Counted from the stretch's first letter, positions 25,128 through 34,419 are shown. The stretch: DNA of 44,227 nucleotides from Deltaproteobacteria bacterium (GCA_009668975.1 SBEG01000031.1:1-44227), one strand, 5' to 3'. Made by a program: numbers and translations. Notes: generated by a model from the letters alone, not told the origin.

Positions 25128-25376
25128 GAAACCTCCTGGATTAGGGAGCCTTTCGGCTTTCCGTGTGTGGTGAATTCTTCAACATGTAAAATGATTGAAT
25201 CCACCCGGTGTTGTTATTTGAGTGTATTAGTAATCAATTAACGGTTGCCTGCCGCCACCGTTGAACAGTGCACAACTTTACAACTACAGTCACTTTTGGG
25301 CAAAAGAATGACCCTTTGCGATAAACCTCCTTGGTGCAGGGGGATAAATAATTCGGACAACTTATTGATTTGATAC

Positions 25377-25424
25377 AAAAAAAGCCGGGGCCAAATATCG
25401 TGCTGATATTTCGGCAACCCGGCT
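25377..25424 (-). terminator. Riboswitch-coupled intrinsic terminator
   Basis: On the minus strand AGCCGGG (25424-25418) pairs with CCCGGCT (25389-25383), extended by AAATATC/GATATTT, and the stem ends in seven T residues (25383-25377). The 5' arm is also the 3' strand of the GEMM aptamer. Ligand binding should hold it and prevent the terminator, which predicts an ON switch. Confidence 0.82.
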
Positions 25425-25490
25425 GTCTCGTTGAGACCCTGTAGGCTTTCCGCCCCATCCTCGCAGATGGTTAAGTATTATCGTGTATGC
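25411..25490 (-). promoter_or_regulatory. GEMM-I cyclic dinucleotide riboswitch aptamer
   Basis: The minus strand reads CACGATAATACTTAACC, then ATC-TGCGAG-GAT, then GGGGCGGAAAGCC, a second hairpin GTCTC-AACG-GAGAC, and AGCCGGGTTGCCGA. This is the order of GEMM-I (Rfam GEMM, c-di-GMP-I) aptamers such as Vc2: AACC, a first hairpin, GGGACGCAAAGCC, a second hairpin, then AGCGGGGUUACCGA. The stacking adenosine of GCAAAGCC is kept. The usual CAGGGCAAACC segment is altered to AATACTTAACC, so the base that contacts the ligand may be A instead of G; that change is known to favour 3',3'-cGAMP in Geobacter GEMM-Ib switches. The aptamer sits in the cytochrome leader, overlapping a terminator. Confidence 0.82.
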
Positions 25491-25571
25491 AACACCTTTC
25501 CGCAGCTGCGCTCCCGGCGGCAGACTGTGGAGGGTGACCAAGTCTTTCAGTATGTAATATAGTTGAATATC

Positions 25572-25600
25572 CTTATAATGCAGATAAGGAATACTGTCAA
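25572..25600 (-). promoter_or_regulatory. Sigma-70-type promoter for the riboswitch-cytochrome transcript
   Basis: On the minus strand TTGACA (25600-25595) and TATAAG (25577-25572) are separated by exactly 17 bases. The start site should be near 25565, about 75 bases before the aptamer. It is one of the best promoter matches in the window. Confidence 0.75.
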
Positions 25601-25773
25601 GCCATTTTTTGTTTCTACTCTGTTACCGAACAGACAAACGCCTCCCGATTATTCTTGAAATCCTTGATAAATTCAGGTGAATTCGGCCTGGTTATTCTGC
25701 TCGAATCCGGAACAGATACATCTTTACCAGCAACTACTTCTTCCACATTCTTCATGAAAAACATCGTTAACGA

Positions 25774-25801
25774 TTGATATACATTCACATTTTGCTATAC
25801 T
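25774..25801 (+). promoter_or_regulatory. Probable promoter of sucA-sucB-lpdA
   Basis: TTGATA (25774-25779) and TATACT (25796-25801) have a 16-base spacer. The start site would be near 25808, just before the palindromic element, giving a leader of about 225 bases before the sucA ATG. Confidence 0.5.
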
Positions 25802-25815
25802 GAAACAGCTATCGG

Positions 25816-25975
25816 GGGCCTGTCGGGCTTAGGAAATCGAAGCGAAAATTCGGCTGGGCGAGGACAGGTTTTGTCGATTATGCCGGGTAATAGTTGTTCT
25901 ATTACCCAAAAAAGCGACGAAATATGGACTACCCAGACGGATTTGCAGCAGATTTATCCTAGGTCCGACAGACCC
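25816..25975. repeat. 160-bp near-palindromic element in the sucA leader
   Basis: GGGCCTGTCGGGCTTAGGA (25816-25834) faces TCCTAGGTCCGACAGACCC (25957-25975), matching at 16 of 19 positions. The exact centre is a perfect hairpin, GGGTAATAG-TTGTT-CTATTACCC (25885-25907). Imperfect pairing continues between, so the whole element can fold as one long hairpin in the leader RNA. One end recurs at 7256-7281. It codes for nothing and resembles a MITE or palindromic intergenic repeat. Confidence 0.75.
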
Positions 25976-26033
25976 TGCAATCTTCATCCAGTTGCCAATT
26001 CAGCCGGAAACAGCACAACCCCCAGGATTTTTT

Positions 26034-28724
26034 ATGAGTTTTCTCAACAACGTCAGCCCTCAATGGATAGAAGAGCAGTATCTTCTCTGGAAGAAATCCC
26101 CTCAGCTCATTCCTGCCGAGTGGAGCTATTTTTTCAGCGGCCTCGAGATCGGCACGTCAGCGTCGGCACCGGATATGCCCTCCTCCTACCCCGAGGCAAC
26201 CCGCAAAATTGCCGCGGTGCAGGCGCTCATTCACCGGCATCGGGACATCGGGCACCTGCTCGCCTGCACGGACCCCCTGAACCCTTGCGTGCGGGAACAC
26301 CCCCTGCTCAGCCTGCAGGCATTCGGTCTTGACAAGGCAGATCTTGACCGGGTTTTCCCTATCGATGATTTTTCACAAAAAAAAGCCTCTCTGCGTGAAA
26401 TCATCCGGTTATTGAGAGACACCTACTGTCGCTCGACCGGTGTAGAATGTATGCATATCCATGAGCCCCGAAGGTGGAACTGGCTCGTGGCACGCATGGA
26501 AGGTTCCCGGAACAAGACCGATTTTTCTCGCGACGAAAAGTGCGCCATTCTGAAAAATCTGATAAAAGCGACCCTGTTCGAAAGATTCCTCCACAGAAAA
26601 TTCCCCGGCCAGACCCGCTTTTCCCTCGAAGGGGGCGAAACCATCATACCCATGCTCGATGCGGTGGTATCCCAGGCAGGCAGCCAGGGTATTACCGATA
26701 TTATCCTCGGCATGCCCCACCGCGGCAGACTTACCATCCAGGCGCTTATTTTCGGCAAGCGCTACGAAAACATTTTTGCGGAGTTCCGGGACACGGAAGA
26801 TCCGGGGTTTGTCGGGGACGGCGATGTGAAATACCACCGGGGTGTTTCCACTGACGTGAACTTGCCGCACGGTGACAGAATGCATCTGACGCTGGTGCCG
26901 AACCCCAGCCACCTGGAGGCCGTTAATCCGGTCACCGTCGGGAAAAGCCGCGCCCGCCAGGACCGTTATGGAAAGGGTGGCACCGGCCGGGTCCTGCCCG
27001 TATTGATTCATGGTGATGCCGCTTTCGCCGGGCAGGGAGTTGTTGCCGAAACCCTCAACATGTCACAGTTGGAGGGCTACTCGACCGGCGGCACGCTGCA
27101 CCTGGTACTCAACAATCAGATCGGGTTTACGACACTTCCGGCGGACGCAAGGTCTACCTGCTATGCGACGGACGTTGCCAAGATGCTTTCCGCACCGATC
27201 TTCCACATCCATTGCGAAGATCCCGAGGCCGCCGTTCATGCCACACAGCTCGCCCTGGATTTCCGCCGGGAATTTGCCACTGACGTGGTGCTGGAACTGA
27301 TCTGCTACCGCCGGCACGGTCACAATGAGGGTGATGAACCCTATTTCACGCAGCCGCTCATGTACGAAAAGATCAAAAATCGGCCGCCTGTTCATGAATT
27401 CTATGCTGAGCGACTGTTGCGGGAAGGCCTTGGCAGCGATGAAATCAAGGAGATGAGCGATGCCGTCAGCGCAGATCTCGAAGCAGCGTTCAACAGCGAT
27501 GCAACTGTTGCCGAAGCTGCTTTTCTCGGCCGCTGGAGCATGGTCCAGCAGGGCTCCTCAGCCGCAAAGATTGAAACCGGCGTAGCGGATTCCCGGCTTC
27601 TAACTCTCACGAAAAAAATGACCGAGGTCCCTCCGGGCTTCACTCCCCACCCCAAGATCGCCACTTTCTATGCACGGCGGCAGGCAGCCGTGGAACATGA
27701 CGAAGGAATCGACTGGGCAAACGCAGAGGCCCTGGCTTTTGCAACACTTCTCGACGAAGGCACCTCTGTCCGGCTGAGCGGCGAGGATAGCCGGCGCGGC
27801 ACCTTCAGCCAGCGGCACTGCGTGCTCTTTGACACACACAGCGGAACTACCTTCACCCCCCTTTCCAGGCTAGCCAGAACTCCGGCGGCTTTTCGCCCTT
27901 ACGACAGCCTGCTCTCCGAAGCGGCGGTGCTCGGATTCGAGTACGGCTATTCCCTGGAATCACCGGAAAACCTGACAATCTGGGAAGCACAGTATGGAGA
28001 TTTCGCCAATGGCGCTCAGGTTATCATCGACCAGTTCCTCAGCAGCGGCGAGAGTAAATGGGGCAGAGCCAGCGGTCTCGTTCTCCTGCTGCCGCATGGG
28101 TACGAAGGTCAGGGACCGGATCACTCCAGTGCGCGTCTCGAAAGATTTCTGCAGCTCTGCGCGGAGGGCAATCTTCAGGTCACCTTCCCCTCGACCCCCG
28201 CGCAGTACTTTCATCTGCTGCGGCGCCAGGCACGGCAACCATTCCGCAAGCCATTGGTGGTCATGACGCCGAAAAGCCTGCTGCGGAACCCCGACTGTAT
28301 TTCACATCTCGACGAATTCGCCAGTGGCTGGTTCCGGGAGATCCTCCCTTCTTCCGCTGACCCGGAAAAAGTTACGGCGGTACTGGTTTGCTCTGGTAAA
28401 CTATATTACGAACTCGCCCGCAAATGTCAGCAGGAAAACCGGAAGGATACGGCTATCATCCGCATCGAGCAACTCTACCCGCTCCGTGACGACCTGCTGC
28501 GCGAAGAACTCGGCCGGTTCCGCCATGCCCGGCAGTACACCTGGGTTCAGGAAGAGCCGCAAAATATGGGCGCATGGACTCATATCCAGCCGTACCTTGC
28601 CCGGATTCTTGGCAGCGAGCCGAGATATGCAGGCAGAGCAGCCGCCGCCTCCCCGGCAACCGGCTCAGTCCGCCAGCACAGGCAGGAACAGGAAAGGATT
28701 CTGGAAGAAGCCTTTACCGGATAG
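26034..28724 (+). CDS. sucA: 2-oxoglutarate dehydrogenase E1 component
   Basis: This 896-residue thiamine-diphosphate enzyme decarboxylates 2-oxoglutarate and passes the succinyl group to the lipoyl domain of E2. The N-terminal SFLNNVSPQWIEEQYLLWKKSP segment is the usual E2-binding arm. IILGMPHRGRL, NPSHLEAVNPVTVGKSRA, HGDAAFAGQGVVAETLN and LNNQIGFTT mark the cofactor site. WEAQYGDFANGAQ, LPHGYEGQGPDHSSARLERFLQ and the C-terminal VQEEPQNMGAW follow in the family order. The ATG at 26034 follows AGGA; the frame is open upstream to 25992 without a ribosome site. It leads sucA-sucB-lpdA. Confidence 0.96.
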   Translation: MSFLNNVSPQWIEEQYLLWKKSPQLIPAEWSYFFSGLEIGTSASAPDMPSSYPEATRKIAAVQALIHRHRDIGHLLACTDPLNPCVREHPLLSLQAFGLDKADLDRVFPIDDFSQKKASLREIIRLLRDTYCRSTGVECMHIHEPRRWNWLVARMEGSRNKTDFSRDEKCAILKNLIKATLFERFLHRKFPGQTRFSLEGGETIIPMLDAVVSQAGSQGITDIILGMPHRGRLTIQALIFGKRYENIFAEFRDTEDPGFVGDGDVKYHRGVSTDVNLPHGDRMHLTLVPNPSHLEAVNPVTVGKSRARQDRYGKGGTGRVLPVLIHGDAAFAGQGVVAETLNMSQLEGYSTGGTLHLVLNNQIGFTTLPADARSTCYATDVAKMLSAPIFHIHCEDPEAAVHATQLALDFRREFATDVVLELICYRRHGHNEGDEPYFTQPLMYEKIKNRPPVHEFYAERLLREGLGSDEIKEMSDAVSADLEAAFNSDATVAEAAFLGRWSMVQQGSSAAKIETGVADSRLLTLTKKMTEVPPGFTPHPKIATFYARRQAAVEHDEGIDWANAEALAFATLLDEGTSVRLSGEDSRRGTFSQRHCVLFDTHSGTTFTPLSRLARTPAAFRPYDSLLSEAAVLGFEYGYSLESPENLTIWEAQYGDFANGAQVIIDQFLSSGESKWGRASGLVLLLPHGYEGQGPDHSSARLERFLQLCAEGNLQVTFPSTPAQYFHLLRRQARQPFRKPLVVMTPKSLLRNPDCISHLDEFASGWFREILPSSADPEKVTAVLVCSGKLYYELARKCQQENRKDTAIIRIEQLYPLRDDLLREELGRFRHARQYTWVQEEPQNMGAWTHIQPYLARILGSEPRYAGRAAAASPATGSVRQHRQEQERILEEAFTG

Positions 28725-28772
28725 GCCGCGAAGGGGCTTCCCTGAAAGACTGACAACTTTTTGGAGATTTGC

Positions 28773-29984
28773 ATGGAAATACGCGTACCCGAAGTGGGCG
28801 AATCGATTGTGGAAGCATTGGTCGCCAAATGGCATCGAAGAAATGGCGATCCGGTCCGGAAAGAAGATCCGGTCTGCGAACTGGAAACCGACAAGGTAAC
28901 CCTTGAAATCAACGCCGATGCGGACGGCATCATCTCCATTCTGGTGCCGGAGGGTGAAACCGTCCCGATCGGTACCGTCATCGCCACAATCCGGGAAACA
29001 GACAGCCCGCTTGAAATGCAACCGGCCCTCTCACCCGCTGCCCGAAAACTGGCACGCGCGAAAGATGTCCGCCCCGAAACGATCAAGGGAAGCGGAAAGA
29101 AAGGCCGGATTCTCGCAGAGGATCTCCTCAAGGAAGAAACCGGCGGCACGCCCGAAGACCAGCCGGCACCTCCATCACCGGAGCTGTCCGGAACCGTCAC
29201 CGCCTCAGCCGGGCCGGAGAAGCAGGAGACGACCGCCACACCTGTCAAGGCGGAAGAATCTCCCCCCTATCTGACGCACACGGAACGTCCGGTTACCAGA
29301 AAAGCCATGACCCCGATCCGCAAGCGAATTGCGGAGAGGCTGGTCGACGCCCGTCAACAGACCGCGATGGTGACCACCTTCACGGAGATCGACATGGGAC
29401 GGGTGATTGCCCTGCGGCGAAAATACAAGGACTATTTCCAGCAACATCATGGTGTATCCCTCAGCTACATGCCTTTCTTCGTCAAGGCCTGCGTCGAAGC
29501 ACTTACCGAATTTCCGGCGGTGAACGCCCGAATTGACGGCGATGACATTGTCTATCAGCATTTCTATGACATCAGCATCGCCGTAAGTGGCGAAAAAGGT
29601 CTGGTAACGCCGGTGCTTCGGGATGCGGACCAGCTGCCCTTCCCGGAAATCGAGCGCACCATCAGCGGTTTTGTCGAAAAAGTGCGGACCAACAAGTTGT
29701 CAATCAAAGATCTAGAAGGCGGGACCTTTACCATCAGCAATGGCGGAGTCTTCGGTTCGCTCCTGAGCACTCCGCTCATCAACCCGCCCCAGAGCGCGAT
29801 CCTCGGCATGCACCTGATCCAGGATCGACCCGTTGCGCTCCTGGGGAAGGTGGTGATCAGGCCGATGATGTATCTGGCCCTATCCTATGACCACAGGATC
29901 ATTGATGGCCGGGAAGGGGTCCAGTTCCTCAAGAAGATCAAGGAAAACCTGGAGGAACCGGATGAAAAGCTGCTGGGTGCCTAA
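28773..29984 (+). CDS. sucB: Dihydrolipoyl succinyltransferase, E2 component
   Basis: The 403-residue E2 protein carries one lipoyl domain (residues 1-75; lipoyl lysine K41 in ETDKVTL). A peripheral-subunit-binding domain (about 86-120, LSPAARKLARAKDVRPE) follows, then an Ala/Pro-rich linker and the catalytic domain with YDHRIIDGREG (H374, D378). It transfers succinyl from E1 to CoA. The ATG at 28773 follows GGAG; a TTG four codons earlier overlaps that site. It lies 48 bases after sucA and 87 before lpdA on the same strand. Confidence 0.95.
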   Translation: MEIRVPEVGESIVEALVAKWHRRNGDPVRKEDPVCELETDKVTLEINADADGIISILVPEGETVPIGTVIATIRETDSPLEMQPALSPAARKLARAKDVRPETIKGSGKKGRILAEDLLKEETGGTPEDQPAPPSPELSGTVTASAGPEKQETTATPVKAEESPPYLTHTERPVTRKAMTPIRKRIAERLVDARQQTAMVTTFTEIDMGRVIALRRKYKDYFQQHHGVSLSYMPFFVKACVEALTEFPAVNARIDGDDIVYQHFYDISIAVSGEKGLVTPVLRDADQLPFPEIERTISGFVEKVRTNKLSIKDLEGGTFTISNGGVFGSLLSTPLINPPQSAILGMHLIQDRPVALLGKVVIRPMMYLALSYDHRIIDGREGVQFLKKIKENLEEPDEKLLGA

Positions 29985-30071
29985 ACTGCCGGATTTCACC
30001 ATAAAATTCCTCGGCAGATGGATTTCCCTCAGCCTCGGTTACAACACTAAATATATTCTGGAGGTTATTGC

Positions 30072-31496
30072 ATGGCCGACGATAGTTTCGACCTGATCGT
30101 CATCGGTGCCGGCCCTGGTGGTTATACCGCGGCAATCCGGGCAGCCCAGCTCGGTATGAAGGTGGCGATGGTGGAAAAACGGACTTCTCTCGGCGGGGTC
30201 TGTCTGAATGAAGGCTGTATTCCCAGCAAGGCTTTGCTTGATTCGAGCGAACTGTTCGCCAAGGCCCGGGACGGTTTTGCCCGTCACGGCATAATACTGA
30301 ACGGGGTGCAGCTCGACTTGGCGAAAATGATGGCCCGGAAAGAGGAAATTGTCGAGAAACTGACTGACGGGATCGCCTACCTGGTCAAAAAAAACCGGAT
30401 TCAACGCTTCCAGGGGACGGGCAAACTTGCCGGTGCGCGCAGGGATGGTCTCCAGGTGGTTGCGGTAACCTCCGCGGATAATCCGGCAATCCCCCACCTG
30501 ATTAACGGCAAGCGGGTTCTACTGGCAACCGGCAGCCATCCCGTGGAACTTCCCCTGCTGCCCTACGACGGCAAGCAGGTGGTAAGCTCCCGGGAAGCCC
30601 TCGCCTTCAGCAGTGTCCCGGAGCACCTGCTCATTATCGGGGCGGGATCTATCGGCCTTGAGCTCGGTTCGCTCTGGAACCGGCTCGGCAGCAAAGTTAC
30701 GGTCATCGAGGCGCTCCCTTCGTTCCTCCCCAATTCGGATGGACAGATAGCGGAAGCTCTGCTGCGTTCACTTACCAGGAAGGGAATCCGTTTTCTGTTC
30801 GAGGCAAAAGTGGCGGCAATGGAACCCCTGCAGGAGAAAATGAAAGTTCGGATTGAGGCCGCCGGATCTGCGGAAGAAATTGAGTGCGACAAAATTCTCG
30901 TCTCCATCGGCAGGGCACCGGAAACCTCCGGCCTGGGACTTTCCGAAGCAGGGGTCCGGCTCGATGAGAAGGGCAGAATAATTGTCGGCAAAGACTATCA
31001 GACCAGCTCCCCCGATATTTTCGCCATCGGCGACCTGGTCTCCGGACCGCTGCTGGCCCACAAGGCAATGGAAGAAGGTATCGTTTGCGTGGAACGTATG
31101 ACAGGTCAGGCTTCCCTGGTGGAATACGATTTCATCCCGTCCGTCACCTACACCATGCCGGAAGTTGCCTCGGTGGGCAAAACGGAAGAGCAGCTCAAGG
31201 AATCCGCAACACCCTATGTCAGCGGCAAGTTCCCCTTCTCGGCGAATGGACGTGCCCGCTGTCTGGATGATGCCGAAGGCTTCGTCAAGATCCTGGCGCA
31301 AAAAGATACCGGCCGGGTCCTCGGCGTCCATATCTTTGGCCCCCATGCCTCCGAGCTGATCAGCGAGGCGGTCACCGTCATCAGCTACGGCGGCAGCGCC
31401 GAGGATATCGCTTTGACGTTCCACGCCCACCCCACCCTCTCGGAGGCATTGAAAGAGGCGGCTCTGGACTCGCAAGGCAGGGCGATCCATGCTTGA
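30072..31496 (+). CDS. lpdA: Dihydrolipoyl dehydrogenase, E3 component
   Basis: The 474-residue FAD enzyme reoxidises the lipoyl group of E2 with NAD. It has the FAD-binding GAGPGGYTA (12-20), the redox disulfide GGVCLNEGCIPSK (C44, C49), the NAD-binding GAGSIGLELG, AIGDLVSGPLLAHKAMEEG for FAD, and the C-terminal HAHPTLSE (H453, E458), which acts as the acid-base pair across the dimer. GGAGG lies seven bases before the ATG. As the third gene of the run it probably serves this complex, although an E3 can be shared with others. Confidence 0.95.
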   Translation: MADDSFDLIVIGAGPGGYTAAIRAAQLGMKVAMVEKRTSLGGVCLNEGCIPSKALLDSSELFAKARDGFARHGIILNGVQLDLAKMMARKEEIVEKLTDGIAYLVKKNRIQRFQGTGKLAGARRDGLQVVAVTSADNPAIPHLINGKRVLLATGSHPVELPLLPYDGKQVVSSREALAFSSVPEHLLIIGAGSIGLELGSLWNRLGSKVTVIEALPSFLPNSDGQIAEALLRSLTRKGIRFLFEAKVAAMEPLQEKMKVRIEAAGSAEEIECDKILVSIGRAPETSGLGLSEAGVRLDEKGRIIVGKDYQTSSPDIFAIGDLVSGPLLAHKAMEEGIVCVERMTGQASLVEYDFIPSVTYTMPEVASVGKTEEQLKESATPYVSGKFPFSANGRARCLDDAEGFVKILAQKDTGRVLGVHIFGPHASELISEAVTVISYGGSAEDIALTFHAHPTLSEALKEAALDSQGRAIHA

Positions 31497-31601
31497 AAAG
31501 CTGCTGAATTGGCAAAAGACTGCTATCTGTTCAGGAGTATCCGATTAGATAAATTGCACATTGAAATATAGAATTTCCCCGCGTCTCGTAGTGACGTGAA
31601 G

Positions 31602-31675
31602 AAATCTTTATCACGGTAACCGGGGAATGAATTCCCCGGCTATAATTCATTCTGTCCCTTCGGGACGAACGCAAA
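31602..31675. repeat. Palindromic intergenic repeat before the Lon-like gene
   Basis: CCGGGGAAT (31620-31628) faces ATTCCCCGG (31631-31639), and GTCCC-TTC-GGGAC (31654-31666) follows, joined by CTATAATTCATTCT. Two tight hairpins in tandem are typical of REP elements. The rest of the gap 31497-31759 shows no gene. Confidence 0.6.
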
Positions 31676-31759
31676 AACCTATCCGAACACAGCTGATTCC
31701 GGCATGACATTCTGTTTTCCGTATTCATTTGACTATGTACTGACCAAAAGGAGGGTGTA

Positions 31760-34177
31760 ATGGCTATTGATGATTTAAAAGTCCCGGTGGAAAAACTCAG
31801 GTGGGTCTGCAATACGGATCAATTCGATTTCGAGACAACTGATGATCTCCCCGACCTGGAAGACACCATTGGCCAGGAAAGAGCACTCCGCTCCATCGAC
31901 CTGAGTCTCGGAATGTCGGAAAATGGCTACAATCTCTACATTTCCGGGGAAGCGGGAACCGGGCGAACCACGTCCATCATGAAACTGCTGAAAAAGCGGG
32001 CCAAACATGAACCCGCACCCCATGATTGGTGCTATGTCCACAATTTCAAGTCCCCCGACAATCCGATAGCCCTCGCTCTCACGGCCGGCATGGGGAACGA
32101 GTTGGAAAAGGACATGCGGGAACTCCTCACCACGGTTCGAAATGACATCCCCAAGGCCCTGGAGAGCAAAGACTACGAAAACCAGAAATCTGCTATAGTC
32201 CAGAAAACCCAGGAAAAAAACAATGCGCTTTTTTCGGCCCTGGAGGAGGAAGCGAAAAAAAAGGGTTTTTCACTGCAAAGAACGGTCTCAGGTCTGGTAA
32301 TGGTTCCGCAGAAGGACGACCGGAATTTCACCCAGGAAGAATATGAAGCGCTTCCCCCGGAAGAGCAGAAAAAAATCGATAAAATCGGCAACGCTCTTAA
32401 GGAAAAACTGGCCGATCTGATCAGTAAGATTCGCGAAAACGAAAAAACCGTCAAGGAGGCCCTGGCCAATCTTGACCGGAGCCTCGGCCTGTCCGCGGTT
32501 GGGCACTATATTGACCCGCTGAAGATAAAATATGCCGAGTTCCCCCGCGTTATCGCCTATCTGGAAGAGGTACAGGAAGATATCCTGCTGAACCTGGAAG
32601 ATTTCAAGGGCGTCCAGCAGCAACCGCAATTACCCGGCCTCAAACTTCCGGCCCAGACGCCTTCATTCGAACGCTACATCGTCAACCTCTTTATAGACAA
32701 CTGCGAACAATGCGGAGCTCCCGTGGTTTTCGAGGCAAACCCGACCTATAACAATCTTTTCGGGCGCATCGACCACATTATGCAAATGGGCGGCGTTGCC
32801 ACGACAAATTTCACCCTCATCAAACCGGGAGCTCTGCACAAGGCAAACGGCGGCTACCTAGTGGTCAATGCACGGGATATCCTGACCAGCCCCTTCTCCT
32901 GGGAAGCCTTGAAGCGCACCATCCGCAACAGCGAAATCAAGATCGAAGACGTCCTGGAACAATACCGGATCATCACCGTTGTCTCCTTGAAACCGGAACC
33001 GATCCCGATGCAGGCCAAAATCATCATGATCGGCTCCCCGTGGATCTATTACCTGCTCTTTCACCTTGAGCCGGATTACCGGAAATTTTTCAAGGTCAAG
33101 GCCGACTTCGAAACCAGAATCGGAAAGACCCCGGAAATAATCAAAGATTACGCCCTGTTTATATCATCGCACTGCAGCAGAGAGCGGTTGCGTCCCTTCG
33201 ATAAGGGGGCAGTGGCGGCTATCATCGAATATTCCAGCCGCATGGTTGAAGACCAGGAAAAGTTTTCCACCCAGTTCATGGAAATTGCCGACCTGATCCG
33301 GGAGGCCGATTACTGGGCAGGAAAAGAGAACAGCGCAACCGTCACCCGCGATTTTGTAAAACAGGCCATCGAAGAAAAGATCTACCGCAGCAATCGGGTC
33401 GAAGAGCGCCTCCAGGAACTGATTGCCGAAGGGACCATCCTGGTGGACACCGCCGGAAGCGAAGTCGGTCAGGTAAACGGTCTCTCGGTCCTGACTATGG
33501 GTGACTATGCGTTCGGCAGGCCTTCCCGGGTCACCGTCCGTATCTTCATGGGCAAAGCGGGGATGGTGAATATCGAGCGGGAAGTGAAGCTTTCCGGGCC
33601 AATCCACGACAAAGGAGTTCTCATCCTTACCGGCTACCTGGGAGGCAAATTCGCCCATGACAAACCCCTGTCCTTTTCCGCCTCCATCTGCTTTGAGCAA
33701 TCGTACGAAGGAGTTGAAGGAGACAGTGCATCGTCCACGGAACTGTATGCACTCCTGTCGGCGCTTTCCGGCATCCCCATCAAACAGGGAATTGCCGTTA
33801 CCGGCAGCGTCAACCAACTCGGCAAAATACAACCGATCGGCGGCGTGAACTACAAAATCGAAGGATTCTTCGCCACCTGCAAAGCTAAAGGACTGACCGG
33901 AGAGCAGGGAGTCATGATCCCGCGGAGCAATCTCCGCAATCTGATGTTGAAGGATGAGGTGGTGGAAGCAGTCGACTCAGGCAAGTTCCATATCTGGAGT
34001 GTTGAAACGATCGACCAGGGCATTGAAATCCTCACCGGCACCCCGGCCGGTGAAAAAGAGCCGGATGGAAGTTATCCCGCCGGAACCATCAATCAGCTGG
34101 TTGATTCCCGCTTGCGTGAACTCATCGAAAACATGAAAAAGTTTTCAGCCGGCAACGAAAAAGATGAGAAAAAATAG
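31760..34177 (+). CDS. Lon-family ATP-dependent protease (AAA_32/LonB-like)
   Basis: The 805-residue protein has an AAA ATPase domain with Walker A GEAGTGRTT (63-71), interrupted by a long coiled-coil-rich insertion (about 115-275). The middle domain follows, then a C-terminal Lon proteolytic domain. The catalytic dyad is visible: S656 in EGDSASS and K699 in GGVNYKIEG, 43 residues apart as in E. coli Lon. It lacks the N-terminal LON substrate domain of LonA. No transmembrane helix of archaeal LonB type is present, so it should be cytosolic. Substrates are unknown. AGGAGG precedes the ATG. It stands alone, flanked by repeat-containing gaps. Confidence 0.92.
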   Translation: MAIDDLKVPVEKLRWVCNTDQFDFETTDDLPDLEDTIGQERALRSIDLSLGMSENGYNLYISGEAGTGRTTSIMKLLKKRAKHEPAPHDWCYVHNFKSPDNPIALALTAGMGNELEKDMRELLTTVRNDIPKALESKDYENQKSAIVQKTQEKNNALFSALEEEAKKKGFSLQRTVSGLVMVPQKDDRNFTQEEYEALPPEEQKKIDKIGNALKEKLADLISKIRENEKTVKEALANLDRSLGLSAVGHYIDPLKIKYAEFPRVIAYLEEVQEDILLNLEDFKGVQQQPQLPGLKLPAQTPSFERYIVNLFIDNCEQCGAPVVFEANPTYNNLFGRIDHIMQMGGVATTNFTLIKPGALHKANGGYLVVNARDILTSPFSWEALKRTIRNSEIKIEDVLEQYRIITVVSLKPEPIPMQAKIIMIGSPWIYYLLFHLEPDYRKFFKVKADFETRIGKTPEIIKDYALFISSHCSRERLRPFDKGAVAAIIEYSSRMVEDQEKFSTQFMEIADLIREADYWAGKENSATVTRDFVKQAIEEKIYRSNRVEERLQELIAEGTILVDTAGSEVGQVNGLSVLTMGDYAFGRPSRVTVRIFMGKAGMVNIEREVKLSGPIHDKGVLILTGYLGGKFAHDKPLSFSASICFEQSYEGVEGDSASSTELYALLSALSGIPIKQGIAVTGSVNQLGKIQPIGGVNYKIEGFFATCKAKGLTGEQGVMIPRSNLRNLMLKDEVVEAVDSGKFHIWSVETIDQGIEILTGTPAGEKEPDGSYPAGTINQLVDSRLRELIENMKKFSAGNEKDEKK

Positions 34178-34272
34178 ACTGTATGGAATTTTCCGCTATA
34201 CTCCAGTCAATTGGACATCGTAACTTAGAAAAGCGGAAAACTTTTTTTACAAGGCATTTTATCCGACACTTT

Positions 34273-34366
34273 ACCACCCCTAACCCCTCCTACCAGAAGT
34301 AGGCGCTTTTAAGCGAAACACTTTAAGCTCCCCTCCTTACAAAGGAGGGGCCCGGTGGTGGTTGGG
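34273..34366. repeat. Palindromic intergenic repeat before the FAS1 gene
   Basis: ACCACCCCTAACCCC-type sequence at the left faces GGTGGTGGTTGGG at the right. The centre holds CGCTT/AAGCG and a perfect CCCCTCCTT-ACA-AAGGAGGGG hairpin (34330-34350). It is similar in style to the CCCCCC/GGGGGG repeats at 51-124 and 9964-10052 but is not the same sequence. Confidence 0.6.
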
Positions 34367-34419
34367 TTCTGAGTCATCTTGATTGCAACGAAAAATTACC
34401 ACGAAAAAAGGAGAACAAG

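Larger units (their letters stand above)
25128..26033. other. 906-base regulatory region between the cytochrome gene and sucA
   Basis: It holds two divergent promoters, a GEMM riboswitch with terminator (minus strand) and a 160-bp palindrome (plus-strand leader), listed separately. The 250 bases between riboswitch and cytochrome start contain a GNRA-type hairpin (AGCC-GAAA-GGCT on the minus strand, 25147-25158). They also contain a perfect AAGGAGGT at 25328-25335 that has no standard start codon behind it. No coding gene is supported. Confidence 0.7.
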
